A stretch of DNA of 22,880 bases, from positions 1-22,880 of IMG/VR virus record IMGVR_UViG_3300046460_000402, one strand, 5' to 3'. The notes under the pieces are model-generated. The model was given only the letters and a program-made list of their open reading frames with translations. It ran no database searches and was not told the origin of the DNA. Made by a program: the position numbers and the translations under genes. This DNA comes from a virus. Shown piece by piece: positions 15,602 to 22,166 of the stretch. Every line of letters starts with the position of its first letter. Position 1 is the first letter of the stretch.

Positions 15602-16135
15602 TTGATAAAAGGGTCTATCGCACGAATCTTGCTGGCCTCCATCAGCTTTGCATTGGCGTGCGGCATCATCATCGGTGGCTGGCTCTATTCAGATAGGAAG
15701 ACCACCATCGAAGAATGCTTACGGGCCGCGGAGGGTTGGACAATCCAGGGCGACACCGGAGGGGGATTTGGGGGCTGTGAAACACTCGCCAGGGAGGGGG
15801 CGCTGAAACACGACGCCAGGGCTTACCGGTACATGGCCTTGCACAGCGAAATCTCAGGCGATTTTGCAGCGGCCAGGCGCCATTGGGAAACCGCCATCAG
15901 GCTCGGGGATAACGAGGCGAATCTTGCGCTGATCAGTCTCATCTCCAGCGTTCCCGGCCAACCGAATTGCAAACGGATCAGCGACGCTTTGGACTCGTAC
16001 AAGGCCAATACCGACAATGAGCGGATCAGAAAATATGAAATGTCCGACTTCATCATGAGTGGTGACTGCCCGTTTTCCGAAGAAGCCCGGCGCAAGGCGC
16101 TGGGCCCCAATTGGAGTCGGAGCGTGCCCAAATGA
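15602..16135 (+). CDS. Membrane-anchored Sel1/TPR-like protein, possible immunity protein (copy 1)
   Basis: 177 aa from TTG at 15602, chosen because GGGAGGG sits 5 nt upstream; an in-frame TTG at 15560 would add 14 residues and has no such site. An N-terminal signal anchor (about residues 7-28) is followed by a soluble domain. The helical-hairpin core is of Sel1/TPR type ('YRYMALHSEISGDFAAARRHWETAIRLG'-like, A/G/W spacing), and Cys residues near both ends could form disulfides. Topology would place the domain in the periplasm. It resembles the gene at 16310 in order of features and lies just after the HG...SC-tipped virion protein. Low GC matches that domain. An immunity role is an inference from context; no sequence family proves it. 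Confidence 0.6.
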   Translation: MIKGSIARILLASISFALACGIIIGGWLYSDRKTTIEECLRAAEGWTIQGDTGGGFGGCETLAREGALKHDARAYRYMALHSEISGDFAAARRHWETAIRLGDNEANLALISLISSVPGQPNCKRISDALDSYKANTDNERIRKYEMSDFIMSGDCPFSEEARRKALGPNWSRSVPK

Positions 16136-16309
16136 GATTTTTGGCTGCCGTACAGAGGCCGGCTAGACCGAGTCCGATCGAACAAAACAGGTAACGGTGA
16201 CTCGTGCATTTACCCTTCACCACACGAGGAAGTGGTTTCGCGTTGATTCGAAGACGCCCTCGCCCCCTAGAGCTAAAATCCCGCTACCGCCCAAGAATAG
16301 GAAGTTCTG

Positions 16310-16807
16310 ATGACCAGCAGGTTTCTTGCCCGCATATTGTTTGGAGCGGCATCGGCCGTCATCATGGCATTGGTTATTTCCGTCTCTTTTCAACGACAGC
16401 CTCGCCCAATTTCCGCAAATTCGTGCGTTTCAGGCCTTGAATCCCCGAAAACGAGTGAAGAAATCGCCGCAGAATGTGTCGCGATCGCGGAGAATCTCAT
16501 ACGCAACGGAGCAACGGAAAAAGATGCCCATGTGATACACATGGGTGTATTATACAGCGCAAACGATTTGGATGATGCAGATAGGGCAGCGGCTCTTTTC
16601 ATAAAAGCAAATGAATTGGGATTCCCGGAATCTCAAAACGAACTCTTGGTCCTGTTCGAGAATAACGGCGGCAAATACTGCGCCGACATGAACTCGATTA
16701 TCCAAAAACTGAATGACGAAACCGACGTACAGAAAATGTACAAGAAAATATGGACAGACTCTTGGGAAAAACAAAGGTGCAGCCCGTTACGGCCAAGAAC
16801 TAGCTAG
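16310..16807 (+). CDS. Membrane-anchored Sel1/TPR-like protein, possible immunity protein (copy 2)
   Basis: The 165-aa product has an N-terminal hydrophobic anchor (about 6-27) and a soluble helical domain. Its central segment 'DDADRAAALFIKANELGFPE' aligns in pattern with 'GDFAAARRHWETAIRLGDNE' of the preceding gene. Both then have a 'C...I...L' helix and a final Cys-containing segment. The two are therefore probably diverged paralogues. ATG at 16310 has an AGGAAG site about 5 nt upstream. The DNA is AT-rich for this window (25/60 G+C at 16681-16740). The gap to the previous gene is about 175 bp with no gene seen. Tandem variants of this kind are common for immunity genes beside toxin tips, but other roles are possible. 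Confidence 0.58.
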   Translation: MTSRFLARILFGAASAVIMALVISVSFQRQPRPISANSCVSGLESPKTSEEIAAECVAIAENLIRNGATEKDAHVIHMGVLYSANDLDDADRAAALFIKANELGFPESQNELLVLFENNGGKYCADMNSIIQKLNDETDVQKMYKKIWTDSWEKQRCSPLRPRTS

Positions 16808-16986
16808 CTACGAGAGATCGATCCTGCTGAGCTTTCCGGCGCCGTTGCGCTGTCAGGTTTTCGCGCGACCTCCTGCGGGATGACGAAATAGGGAATCGGA
16901 AGTACCGAAGCCGCTGACCTTATGGGTCGATCGATTCAAACCTTTCCCGCCGCCGCGTATCCCACCTTCATCACAGGAGGTGCCGC

Positions 16987-19887
16987 GTGGCCGCAATCAG
17001 TCCGAACGTTTCGAGCGAACCCCAGCTGGGCACCGGCTCGAAAACCGATTTCGCCTTCAATTTCTCGATCGTCGCCGCGACGGACATCGGCGTCTATGTC
17101 GACGGGGTCCGCAAGGCCTACCCCGCCGATTATAGTGTCACCTTCGGCAACGTCTCCGGCACGGTGACCTTCACCGCGGCGCCGGCCAATGCGGCGGTGA
17201 TCCTGCTCGTCTCCGAGCCGGACTACCTCCAGGCGAGCGACTTCGCCGATCAGGGCGCCTACAACCTCTCGACAGTCAACACGATCAACCGCCGCGCGGC
17301 GATCCGCGAGCTGGTGAACCATGATCTCGGCACGCGCGCGCTGAAAGTGCCGCGCGGCGAGGACGCGGAGGGCCCGGAGATTCCGCTGTCGGATGTCTCC
17401 TCGATCGTGGCGGTGGGCGACAGCCTGATTGCCGGAAGCGACATTCCGAGCGTGGCAGGGGCGCTGACGAATATCGGCCTGGTCGCGGGGTCGATCGCCA
17501 ACGTCAACACCGTCGCCGGCATTCATGCGGCGGTCTCGACGGTCTCGGGCGTCGCGGCAGCGGTTTCGACCGTGTCGGGGATTACGGGCAATGTCACCGC
17601 CGTAGCTGGGATCGCCGCAAACGTGACCACGGTTGCAGGCGTCTCGGGCAGCATTTCGACGCTGGCGCCGATCGCCGCGAATATCACGACCGTTGCGGGC
17701 ATCAGTGGGGCGGTGACGACGGTTTCCGGCATCTCGGCCAACGTCAGCATCGTCGCCAGTATCGCCGCCAATGTGACCACCGTGGCCGGCATTTCGGCGA
17801 ATGTGACCTCCGTTACGGGGGCGCTGACGAACATCAACGCGGTCGCCACGAACATCGCCGCAGTCAATATCGTCGCCACGAACATCGCCGCGGTCAACAC
17901 CTGCTCGACCAACATAGCGGCGATCATTGCCGCGCCCACCGCGGCGGCCAGCATCTCCGCGGCGCTCCCGATTAAAAACAACGCGCTCTCGGCCTTCCTG
18001 CAGCTGGACCGCCTGTCGAATGCCACGCGCAACGGGAACGGTACCGCTACCTTCACGACGTTCGGCGTTTGGGGCGCGGGCACGCTGCCACGCGAATGGG
18101 CGGCGGCGCGAGATGCGGGCACGGGCATTCAGTTCTGGTGCGAATATGTCTCGGGTGCGGCGCTGTCTTCAGTCTATCTCCGCCAATATCTAGGCGTAAA
18201 TAGTACCGGCGGCCAGATCGGTTCGAACATCCAACTCGTTGGCGCGAGCGGCGACTTCATGAAGTCGATCGTCCTTGATCCAGCCTGTCTCAGCCTCGAT
18301 ATCGTCGCCAACAGCGCCGGCACCGCGACGGTTAGGGATATCGGCGGCGGCGTCGTGGCGGCGGCGCGGCCGGTGGTCGATCCGAACTTCCTCGTCTCGC
18401 AAGGGAGGGCTGTAGCGCTCCAGAACCGCGCCACAGCAATTCCTTTTCAGTACAACGCCCTGACGGGCGTCGTCGGCACGCCAACCTTGGCCAATGGCGT
18501 GCTGACAATCCCTTCTGGTGCATCGGGCGCGATGACGCTATTTTTCATAGGCAGCCGTCTAGCAAACGGTTCTGCCTGCACCATAGGTTATGCGGCAAGC
18601 TTTCCCCCGGGTAACGTGGCGCAAACCGGAACCCTCGTATATGACGCCGCTGGCGGAAGCGGGCCGCTGGCGGGACACGCGCAGGTCTACCCTATCCAGG
18701 TCGGGAATGGCATGTATCGGTGGTCCGATACGGTCGATCAACCGGCTGGCGCGGCCAACACTTGCTACGGCTTCCGTCTCACCTTCAATAACACGAGCGC
18801 AATCACCCTCGTTTTGTCTGACTTCACTGCTTGGGCGAGCGCCAATCTGCCCGTTCTTACCGAGGTGCCAGCTGTCGTGGAATCGCGGATAGGGGCAGTC
18901 GCCATGGCGGAGAGCGACGCGGGCCCGCTGATCCGGCGTTTTACGATCCTTGCCGACAGCGTGTTTCACCAGACCGACCTTACTGGACCGACTCCCGTCA
19001 CCACGGCCAAGCGCTTCCTCGGCGATTTCGGGCGCATTGGTGACCGCGCACGGCTTCGCAACCTCGCAATCCCAGGGTCGGGCTTGCGGGCGATGCTGTC
19101 ACATGCCGGGCTGCCTCCGACTACGGTCTCCCTTCCAAGCGACACGATGCCCGCCAGTGGTTCGGTCACGGTATCCTCATGGAGCGGCGACCCGATCACC
19201 GCGTTCTATGGCGCGAACCCTGAGTTTTCGCGGATCTTCTACCTCCGGGGCGTCAAGGTACTGGTGAGCGCGACATCCTTCCATGCGAACCTGTGGCCGA
19301 ATGTCGGCACTCTGGTACTGACCCGGCTTGAGGCTGGCGATGTCGTGCCGGTGCCGCCTGGCTCGAAGCTGATCAGCGAACAGGCGTTCATGATGCGTGA
19401 CGATTTTGTGGCGCTGGAAGGATCCATCAATCCGTCAAACCCGTCGATGACAGTGTTGCAGGGCGCGGCTGCGTTCTTCGCGGCGCGTGATGCCCAAGCG
19501 ACGGCGCGCGGGGAGAATCCGGCGACTGTCATCAAGAGCCTCTTCATGCCTGCGTTGATGTCGGTTCCTGGCGTCACGCCATTGACCCAGAACACAGGTC
19601 ACGCGAACACGGCGGCTCTCGTCGCGTCCTACGGGGTCGATCGCATTCTCGACCTGAATGCGCCCGGCATCCCCGGCGGCAACTATCTCAGCGCGGATGA
19701 AGCCGCATTCATGGCGGCCATCGGCTGGACAGCCAGCGGATCGGATAACGCCTACATGGTGCTCGGCTGGCGGCCTCCAAGCATGGCGCCTGACACCTAT
19801 CATCCTGACGACTATTGCGATCAGCTGCTTGGACGGCGCTTTGCCCTCTGCAATGCAGTTCAGAATTACATGGAAAACGTCGGCTGA
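16987..19887 (+). CDS. Tail fibre/spike with T7 gp17-like base, repeat shaft and SGNH-hydrolase-like tip
   Basis: 966 aa from GTG at 16987, with a strong CAGGAGG site 5-6 nt upstream. Residues 1-150 resemble the T7-type tail-fibre N-terminus, which docks to the tail ('TDFAFNFSIVAATDIGVYVDG', 'GTVTFTAAPANAAVILLVSEP' as pattern). Residues 155-325 are short repeats rich in N-V-x-T-V-A-G-I, a likely coiled or beta-helical trimer shaft. The C-terminal third has features of an SGNH/GDSL hydrolase. A strand ends in A-D-S658 ('FTILADS', the GDS block), a Gly-containing 'LAIPGSG' block follows, and a final D936-T-Y-H939 (DxxH, block V) precedes the last helix. Such tips deacetylate capsule or O-antigen during adsorption. 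The triad assignment is from motif spacing only. Confidence 0.8.
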   Translation: MAAISPNVSSEPQLGTGSKTDFAFNFSIVAATDIGVYVDGVRKAYPADYSVTFGNVSGTVTFTAAPANAAVILLVSEPDYLQASDFADQGAYNLSTVNTINRRAAIRELVNHDLGTRALKVPRGEDAEGPEIPLSDVSSIVAVGDSLIAGSDIPSVAGALTNIGLVAGSIANVNTVAGIHAAVSTVSGVAAAVSTVSGITGNVTAVAGIAANVTTVAGVSGSISTLAPIAANITTVAGISGAVTTVSGISANVSIVASIAANVTTVAGISANVTSVTGALTNINAVATNIAAVNIVATNIAAVNTCSTNIAAIIAAPTAAASISAALPIKNNALSAFLQLDRLSNATRNGNGTATFTTFGVWGAGTLPREWAAARDAGTGIQFWCEYVSGAALSSVYLRQYLGVNSTGGQIGSNIQLVGASGDFMKSIVLDPACLSLDIVANSAGTATVRDIGGGVVAAARPVVDPNFLVSQGRAVALQNRATAIPFQYNALTGVVGTPTLANGVLTIPSGASGAMTLFFIGSRLANGSACTIGYAASFPPGNVAQTGTLVYDAAGGSGPLAGHAQVYPIQVGNGMYRWSDTVDQPAGAANTCYGFRLTFNNTSAITLVLSDFTAWASANLPVLTEVPAVVESRIGAVAMAESDAGPLIRRFTILADSVFHQTDLTGPTPVTTAKRFLGDFGRIGDRARLRNLAIPGSGLRAMLSHAGLPPTTVSLPSDTMPASGSVTVSSWSGDPITAFYGANPEFSRIFYLRGVKVLVSATSFHANLWPNVGTLVLTRLEAGDVVPVPPGSKLISEQAFMMRDDFVALEGSINPSNPSMTVLQGAAAFFAARDAQATARGENPATVIKSLFMPALMSVPGVTPLTQNTGHANTAALVASYGVDRILDLNAPGIPGGNYLSADEAAFMAAIGWTASGSDNAYMVLGWRPPSMAPDTYHPDDYCDQLLGRRFALCNAVQNYMENVG
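17449..17940 (+). repeat. Shaft-coding degenerate repeats in the tail fibre
   Basis: About 20 imperfect units of seven residues, with cores such as IAANVTTVAG and ISANVTSV. At DNA level phrases like 'gccgcgaatatcacg' and 'accgttgcgggcatc' recur with third-base changes. They stay in frame, so they are protein repeats, and recombination between units could change shaft length. Confidence 0.75.
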
Positions 19888-19890
19888 TGG

Positions 19891-20064
19891 CTAAAGCGGG
19901 GCAGCCAGCGCGCAGCATGAGCATTCGCGCTCATCGGGAGCGGTGTGCTCACCGCAAATCTGGCAGCGACCGCCAGTCGGGAAGTCGCGCCGCAATTGGT
20001 CCTGCATCCGCAGCGTATCGCGCCAGCCGCGCAACGGCATCAGCAAGAGGTCGTATAGGCTCAT
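19891..20064 (-). CDS. Small zinc-ribbon-like protein on the opposite strand
   Basis: The 57-aa product reads MSLYDLLLMPLRGWRDTLRM..., an amphipathic helix, followed by a Cys cluster C34-x2-C37 and C48-x-C50-C51 that could bind one zinc ion. ATG is at 20064 and TAG at 19891-19893. Third-codon G/C is high, as in real genes here, and the plus-strand frames across the stretch look random and Arg/Ser-rich. There is no strong ribosome site (GAGCGGG close to the start). It runs against the tail-fibre/lysis direction and ends 3 bp from the fibre stop. It may be a small phage or host regulator; function unknown. It is too short to be called with certainty. Confidence 0.5.
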   Translation of the reverse strand: MSLYDLLLMPLRGWRDTLRMQDQLRRDFPTGGRCQICGEHTAPDERECSCCALAAPL

Positions 20065-20101
20065 ACCCGCTCAATACGTCCGCCCGCGCCCGAGGTCCAG
20101 T

Positions 20102-20407
20102 ATGACCGAACCCCTCGACACCACCGGGATGATGCTCGGCGAGATGAAGGGCCAGCTCCGCGAGCTCATCCACAACCTCAACACCATGTCGGCCAAGATC
20201 GACAGCCTCACCGAAAGGGTGGCCGGCGCCGCCGGCCTGCCCGCGAAGGTCAAGGAGCTCGAGGACCGGATCATGATGCTGGAGGCGGACAAGAACAAGC
20301 GGGACGGCGCCATGGGACTGGGCAGTTGGCTCATCCGGTCTCCAGTGATCGCATGGTTGGCGGCGGCCAGCGTCGCGTTCTGGGCCGTGCTGAAAGGCAA
20401 GTTGTGA
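20102..20407 (+). CDS. Coiled-coil protein with C-terminal TM helix (lysis region)
   Basis: The 101-aa product begins MTEPLDTTGMMLGEMKGQLR. Residues 12-66 form a heptad-rich coiled coil, and residues 79-97 are one TM helix (WLIRSPVIAWLAAASVAFW), followed by a short basic end. Small proteins of this shape are common next to holins in alphaproteobacterial phages. A GAGG site lies just upstream of the ATG at 20102, which I prefer over an upstream in-frame start because the added residues are not protein-like. The stop overlaps the next start (TGATG). It may be a holin partner, antiholin or tail chaperone; which is not clear from sequence. Confidence 0.62.
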   Translation: MTEPLDTTGMMLGEMKGQLRELIHNLNTMSAKIDSLTERVAGAAGLPAKVKELEDRIMMLEADKNKRDGAMGLGSWLIRSPVIAWLAAASVAFWAVLKGKL

Positions 20408-20685
20408 TGACGATCAAGGCTGGCGCCGAGGCGGCAAAAGCGCTGCAACCAAGCGCGATCAACATGCCGGACCACTGGATTCGCGAGCGGGCCTGGTACC
20501 AGGTCTTCGTGCGGCTGGCGCGCCCTACGCTCGATTGGATCACCAACGCGACGGTCGCCTGGACGATGATCCTGCAACCATGGCTGTTCGACCGGTTCGA
20601 CATCACCGCGGCGGGCATGTCGCTAGCTTGGGCGGGCACGGTCTACGGCTTCAAATTCGCCGAGAAGATCAAGGGGGTTGCGTGA
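20407..20685 (+). CDS. Holin candidate
   Basis: The 92-aa product has a polar N-terminal half with Trp/Arg residues ('HWIRERAWYQVFVRLARPTL'). Two hydrophobic segments follow (about 46-63 and 68-84) before the end 'GFKFAEKIKGVA', with a basic tail. Size, two TM helices and basic C-terminus fit a class II holin, which makes holes in the inner membrane at the end of infection. It overlaps both neighbours by stop/start (TGATG), and the overlapping spanin pair follows, so the setting is a lysis cassette. No sequence family is certain. Confidence 0.6.
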   Translation: MTIKAGAEAAKALQPSAINMPDHWIRERAWYQVFVRLARPTLDWITNATVAWTMILQPWLFDRFDITAAGMSLAWAGTVYGFKFAEKIKGVA

Positions 20686-21047
20686 TGCCCGACATCCCGG
20701 CGGCGACATTGTCGAGGATCGCGTTGGCCGCAATCCTGATCGCCTTGCTGGCCGGCTTGTTCGCGCTGCGATCGTGCAACAGCGCGCGCACGGCCAGCGT
20801 GGAAGCGCGCCTCGCGACTGGCCAGCAGGGCGCCGCGATCGCAAGCGGCCGGGACGCCGTCCAGACCCTCGGCAACGCTCAAGCGGCCGAGCAGACTATC
20901 CATACGACCGTGAAGGAGGGAACCGATGCGATCAACCAGGCGCCTGGCGGCAACAGCAACGATGCTGCCGATCGCGCTGCTTGCCGGCTGCGCTCATACC
21001 GCCATTCAGGCAAGTGCGTCGCCCTGCTCGGCCCTGTTGCCGACTAG
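20685..21047 (+). CDS. Rz-like inner-membrane spanin
   Basis: The 120-aa product has an N-terminal TM helix (about 10-29, IALAAILIALLAGLFAL) and then a periplasmic Ala/Gln/Glu-rich helical part (about 33-85). This is the layout of i-spanins, which link inner and outer membranes and fuse them in the last step of lysis. The start overlaps the holin candidate's stop (TGATG at 20683-20687). The lipoprotein gene starting at 20926 overlaps its 3' end in another frame, the arrangement typical of Rz/Rz1. Two Cys residues near the C-terminus (100 and 111) are unusual for an Rz and may come from the overlap constraint. Confidence 0.68.
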   Translation: MPDIPAATLSRIALAAILIALLAGLFALRSCNSARTASVEARLATGQQGAAIASGRDAVQTLGNAQAAEQTIHTTVKEGTDAINQAPGGNSNDAADRAACRLRSYRHSGKCVALLGPVAD

Positions 21048-21270
21048 CTGGCTCGCCGGCGTCCCCCCGACGGCGATGCCCGGAAGTGCCAAGCTGCCCG
21101 ATGGACATGACGATTCGCGGCCATGGCAGTCGGGCTTTGTCGAGCAGACGGGCCGACTGGAAACAGCGAATGACCGCTACGACGCAGCAGTCGGTATCGT
21201 CAGTCGGTGCGAAGCTCGGGACGCCGCGGCGGTAAAAAAGACGCGACCGGGCTTGTCAGGTATTTTCTGA
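20926..21270 (+). CDS. Rz1-like outer-membrane spanin lipoprotein
   Basis: The 114-aa product has a signal sequence and lipobox L-A-G-C with C22 as the lipid-modified residue. Pro-containing segments follow ('PTSWLAGVPPTAMPG'). It overlaps the Rz-like gene by 122 nt in another frame and runs about 220 nt past it, so it is longer than classical Rz1 (~60 aa). The ATG at 20926 has a strong AAGGAGG site. With Rz it would span the periplasm. The C-terminal part 'TGRLETANDRYDAAVGIVSRC' is helical and resembles small phage lysis lipoproteins. Confidence 0.68.
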   Translation: MRSTRRLAATATMLPIALLAGCAHTAIQASASPCSALLPTSWLAGVPPTAMPGSAKLPDGHDDSRPWQSGFVEQTGRLETANDRYDAAVGIVSRCEARDAAAVKKTRPGLSGIF

Positions 21271-21301
21271 GTGGTCGTATGAGGCCCGGAGCGGTTAAGA
21301 G

Positions 21302-21320
21302 CCCCCATCCACCCAGGGGG
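21302..21320 (+). promoter_or_regulatory. Hairpin that includes the FkbM gene's ribosome site
   Basis: CCCCC (21302-21306) can pair with GGGGG (21316-21320), leaving a 9-nt loop. The G-run is the likely Shine-Dalgarno for the TTG start at 21329. Folding would hide it, so translation could depend on upstream ribosomes or conditions. This is a small structure and may have no role. Confidence 0.3.
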
Positions 21321-21328
21321 TAAGCACG

Positions 21329-22135
21329 TTGAGAGATTCGTTCCAGCGCCTGATGTCGTGGCACGCCGGCACCCGGGCTCCCCTTAGCGACATGCTGTAC
21401 CGCTTCAGCCGGCGCTACATCATGGCGTGGAGCAACATCGAGAATGATCTCGGCGCCAATGGCGAGGGATGGGTCCTGCGGACGATCCTCGCCCGCCAGA
21501 CGAAAGCACCCGTGATCTTCGACGTCGGCGCGAATATCGGCGACTGGAGCGCCATGGTCGTGCCGCACCTCCCGCAGGCGCGCCTCCTTGCCTTCGAGCC
21601 CGTTCCCCCGGTGCGCGAGAAGCTGAAAAAGTCGCTCGAGGGGACCTCGGCAGAAGTGCTGAGCTACGCCCTGTCGAACGAGGCAGGCAGCGTGACCATC
21701 AATTATACGCCCGACAACCCTCACCTCTCCTCGCTGGTGAGCATGGACGGCGATTCCGCGATCGCGGTCAATTCTGTCGAGGTCGAGCGCCGCACCGGGG
21801 ACGATCTCTGCCGCGAACTCGGCATCGACCGCATCCGCTTCCTGAAGGTGGATACCGAAGGGCACGACCTGGGGGTGCTGCAGGGCTTTGCGCGCATGAT
21901 CACGGAAGGACGCATCGACGTCATCCAGTTCGAATATAATTACATGTCGATCTATTCGCGGACCTTCCTGAAAGACTTCTACGACATGCTCGCACCAGGA
22001 ATGGCGATCGGTCGGCTGCTTCCCAACCGGGTCGAGTTCGCGGAATACGACTTCGCGGCGGACAATTTCATCCAGTCGAACTGGATCGCCGTTCGCACCG
22101 ACCTGACCGAAGACCGCGCGGCCCTGAGCCAGTGA
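21329..22135 (+). CDS. FkbM-family SAM-dependent methyltransferase
   Basis: The 268-aa product has the FkbM-type core: SAM loop 'VIFDVGANIGDWS' (62-74), 'LLAFEPVPP' (86-94), 'IRFLKVDTEGHDLGVLQGF' (169-187) and 'VIQFEYNY' (198-205). The family O-methylates sugars or polyketides. Start options are TTG at 21329 with AGGGGG upstream, or ATG at 21353 without a site; I chose the former. It follows the spanin pair by about 58 bp on the same strand and is followed by a second methyltransferase after about 30 bp. It may modify surface glycans (lysogenic conversion) or be a host gene beyond the phage edge. Substrate unknown. Confidence 0.88.
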   Translation: MRDSFQRLMSWHAGTRAPLSDMLYRFSRRYIMAWSNIENDLGANGEGWVLRTILARQTKAPVIFDVGANIGDWSAMVVPHLPQARLLAFEPVPPVREKLKKSLEGTSAEVLSYALSNEAGSVTINYTPDNPHLSSLVSMDGDSAIAVNSVEVERRTGDDLCRELGIDRIRFLKVDTEGHDLGVLQGFARMITEGRIDVIQFEYNYMSIYSRTFLKDFYDMLAPGMAIGRLLPNRVEFAEYDFAADNFIQSNWIAVRTDLTEDRAALSQ

Positions 22136-22166
22136 CAATTGCATCCCCAAGGAGCAGCGATTAGGC

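Noticed and set aside
16204-16440. Plus-strand 78-codon frame before the second anchored protein
   Set aside because: Overlaps the signal anchor of the called gene in another frame; no good start site.
16922-17167. Plus-strand 81-codon frame at the fibre start
   Set aside because: Most of it overlaps the fibre gene, whose GTG has a far stronger ribosome site; the frame becomes Arg/Ser/Pro-rich shadow sequence.
17449-17940. CRISPR-like periodic repeats
   Set aside because: Units are about 21 bp, degenerate at third codon positions and fully in frame within the tail fibre; no unique spacers.
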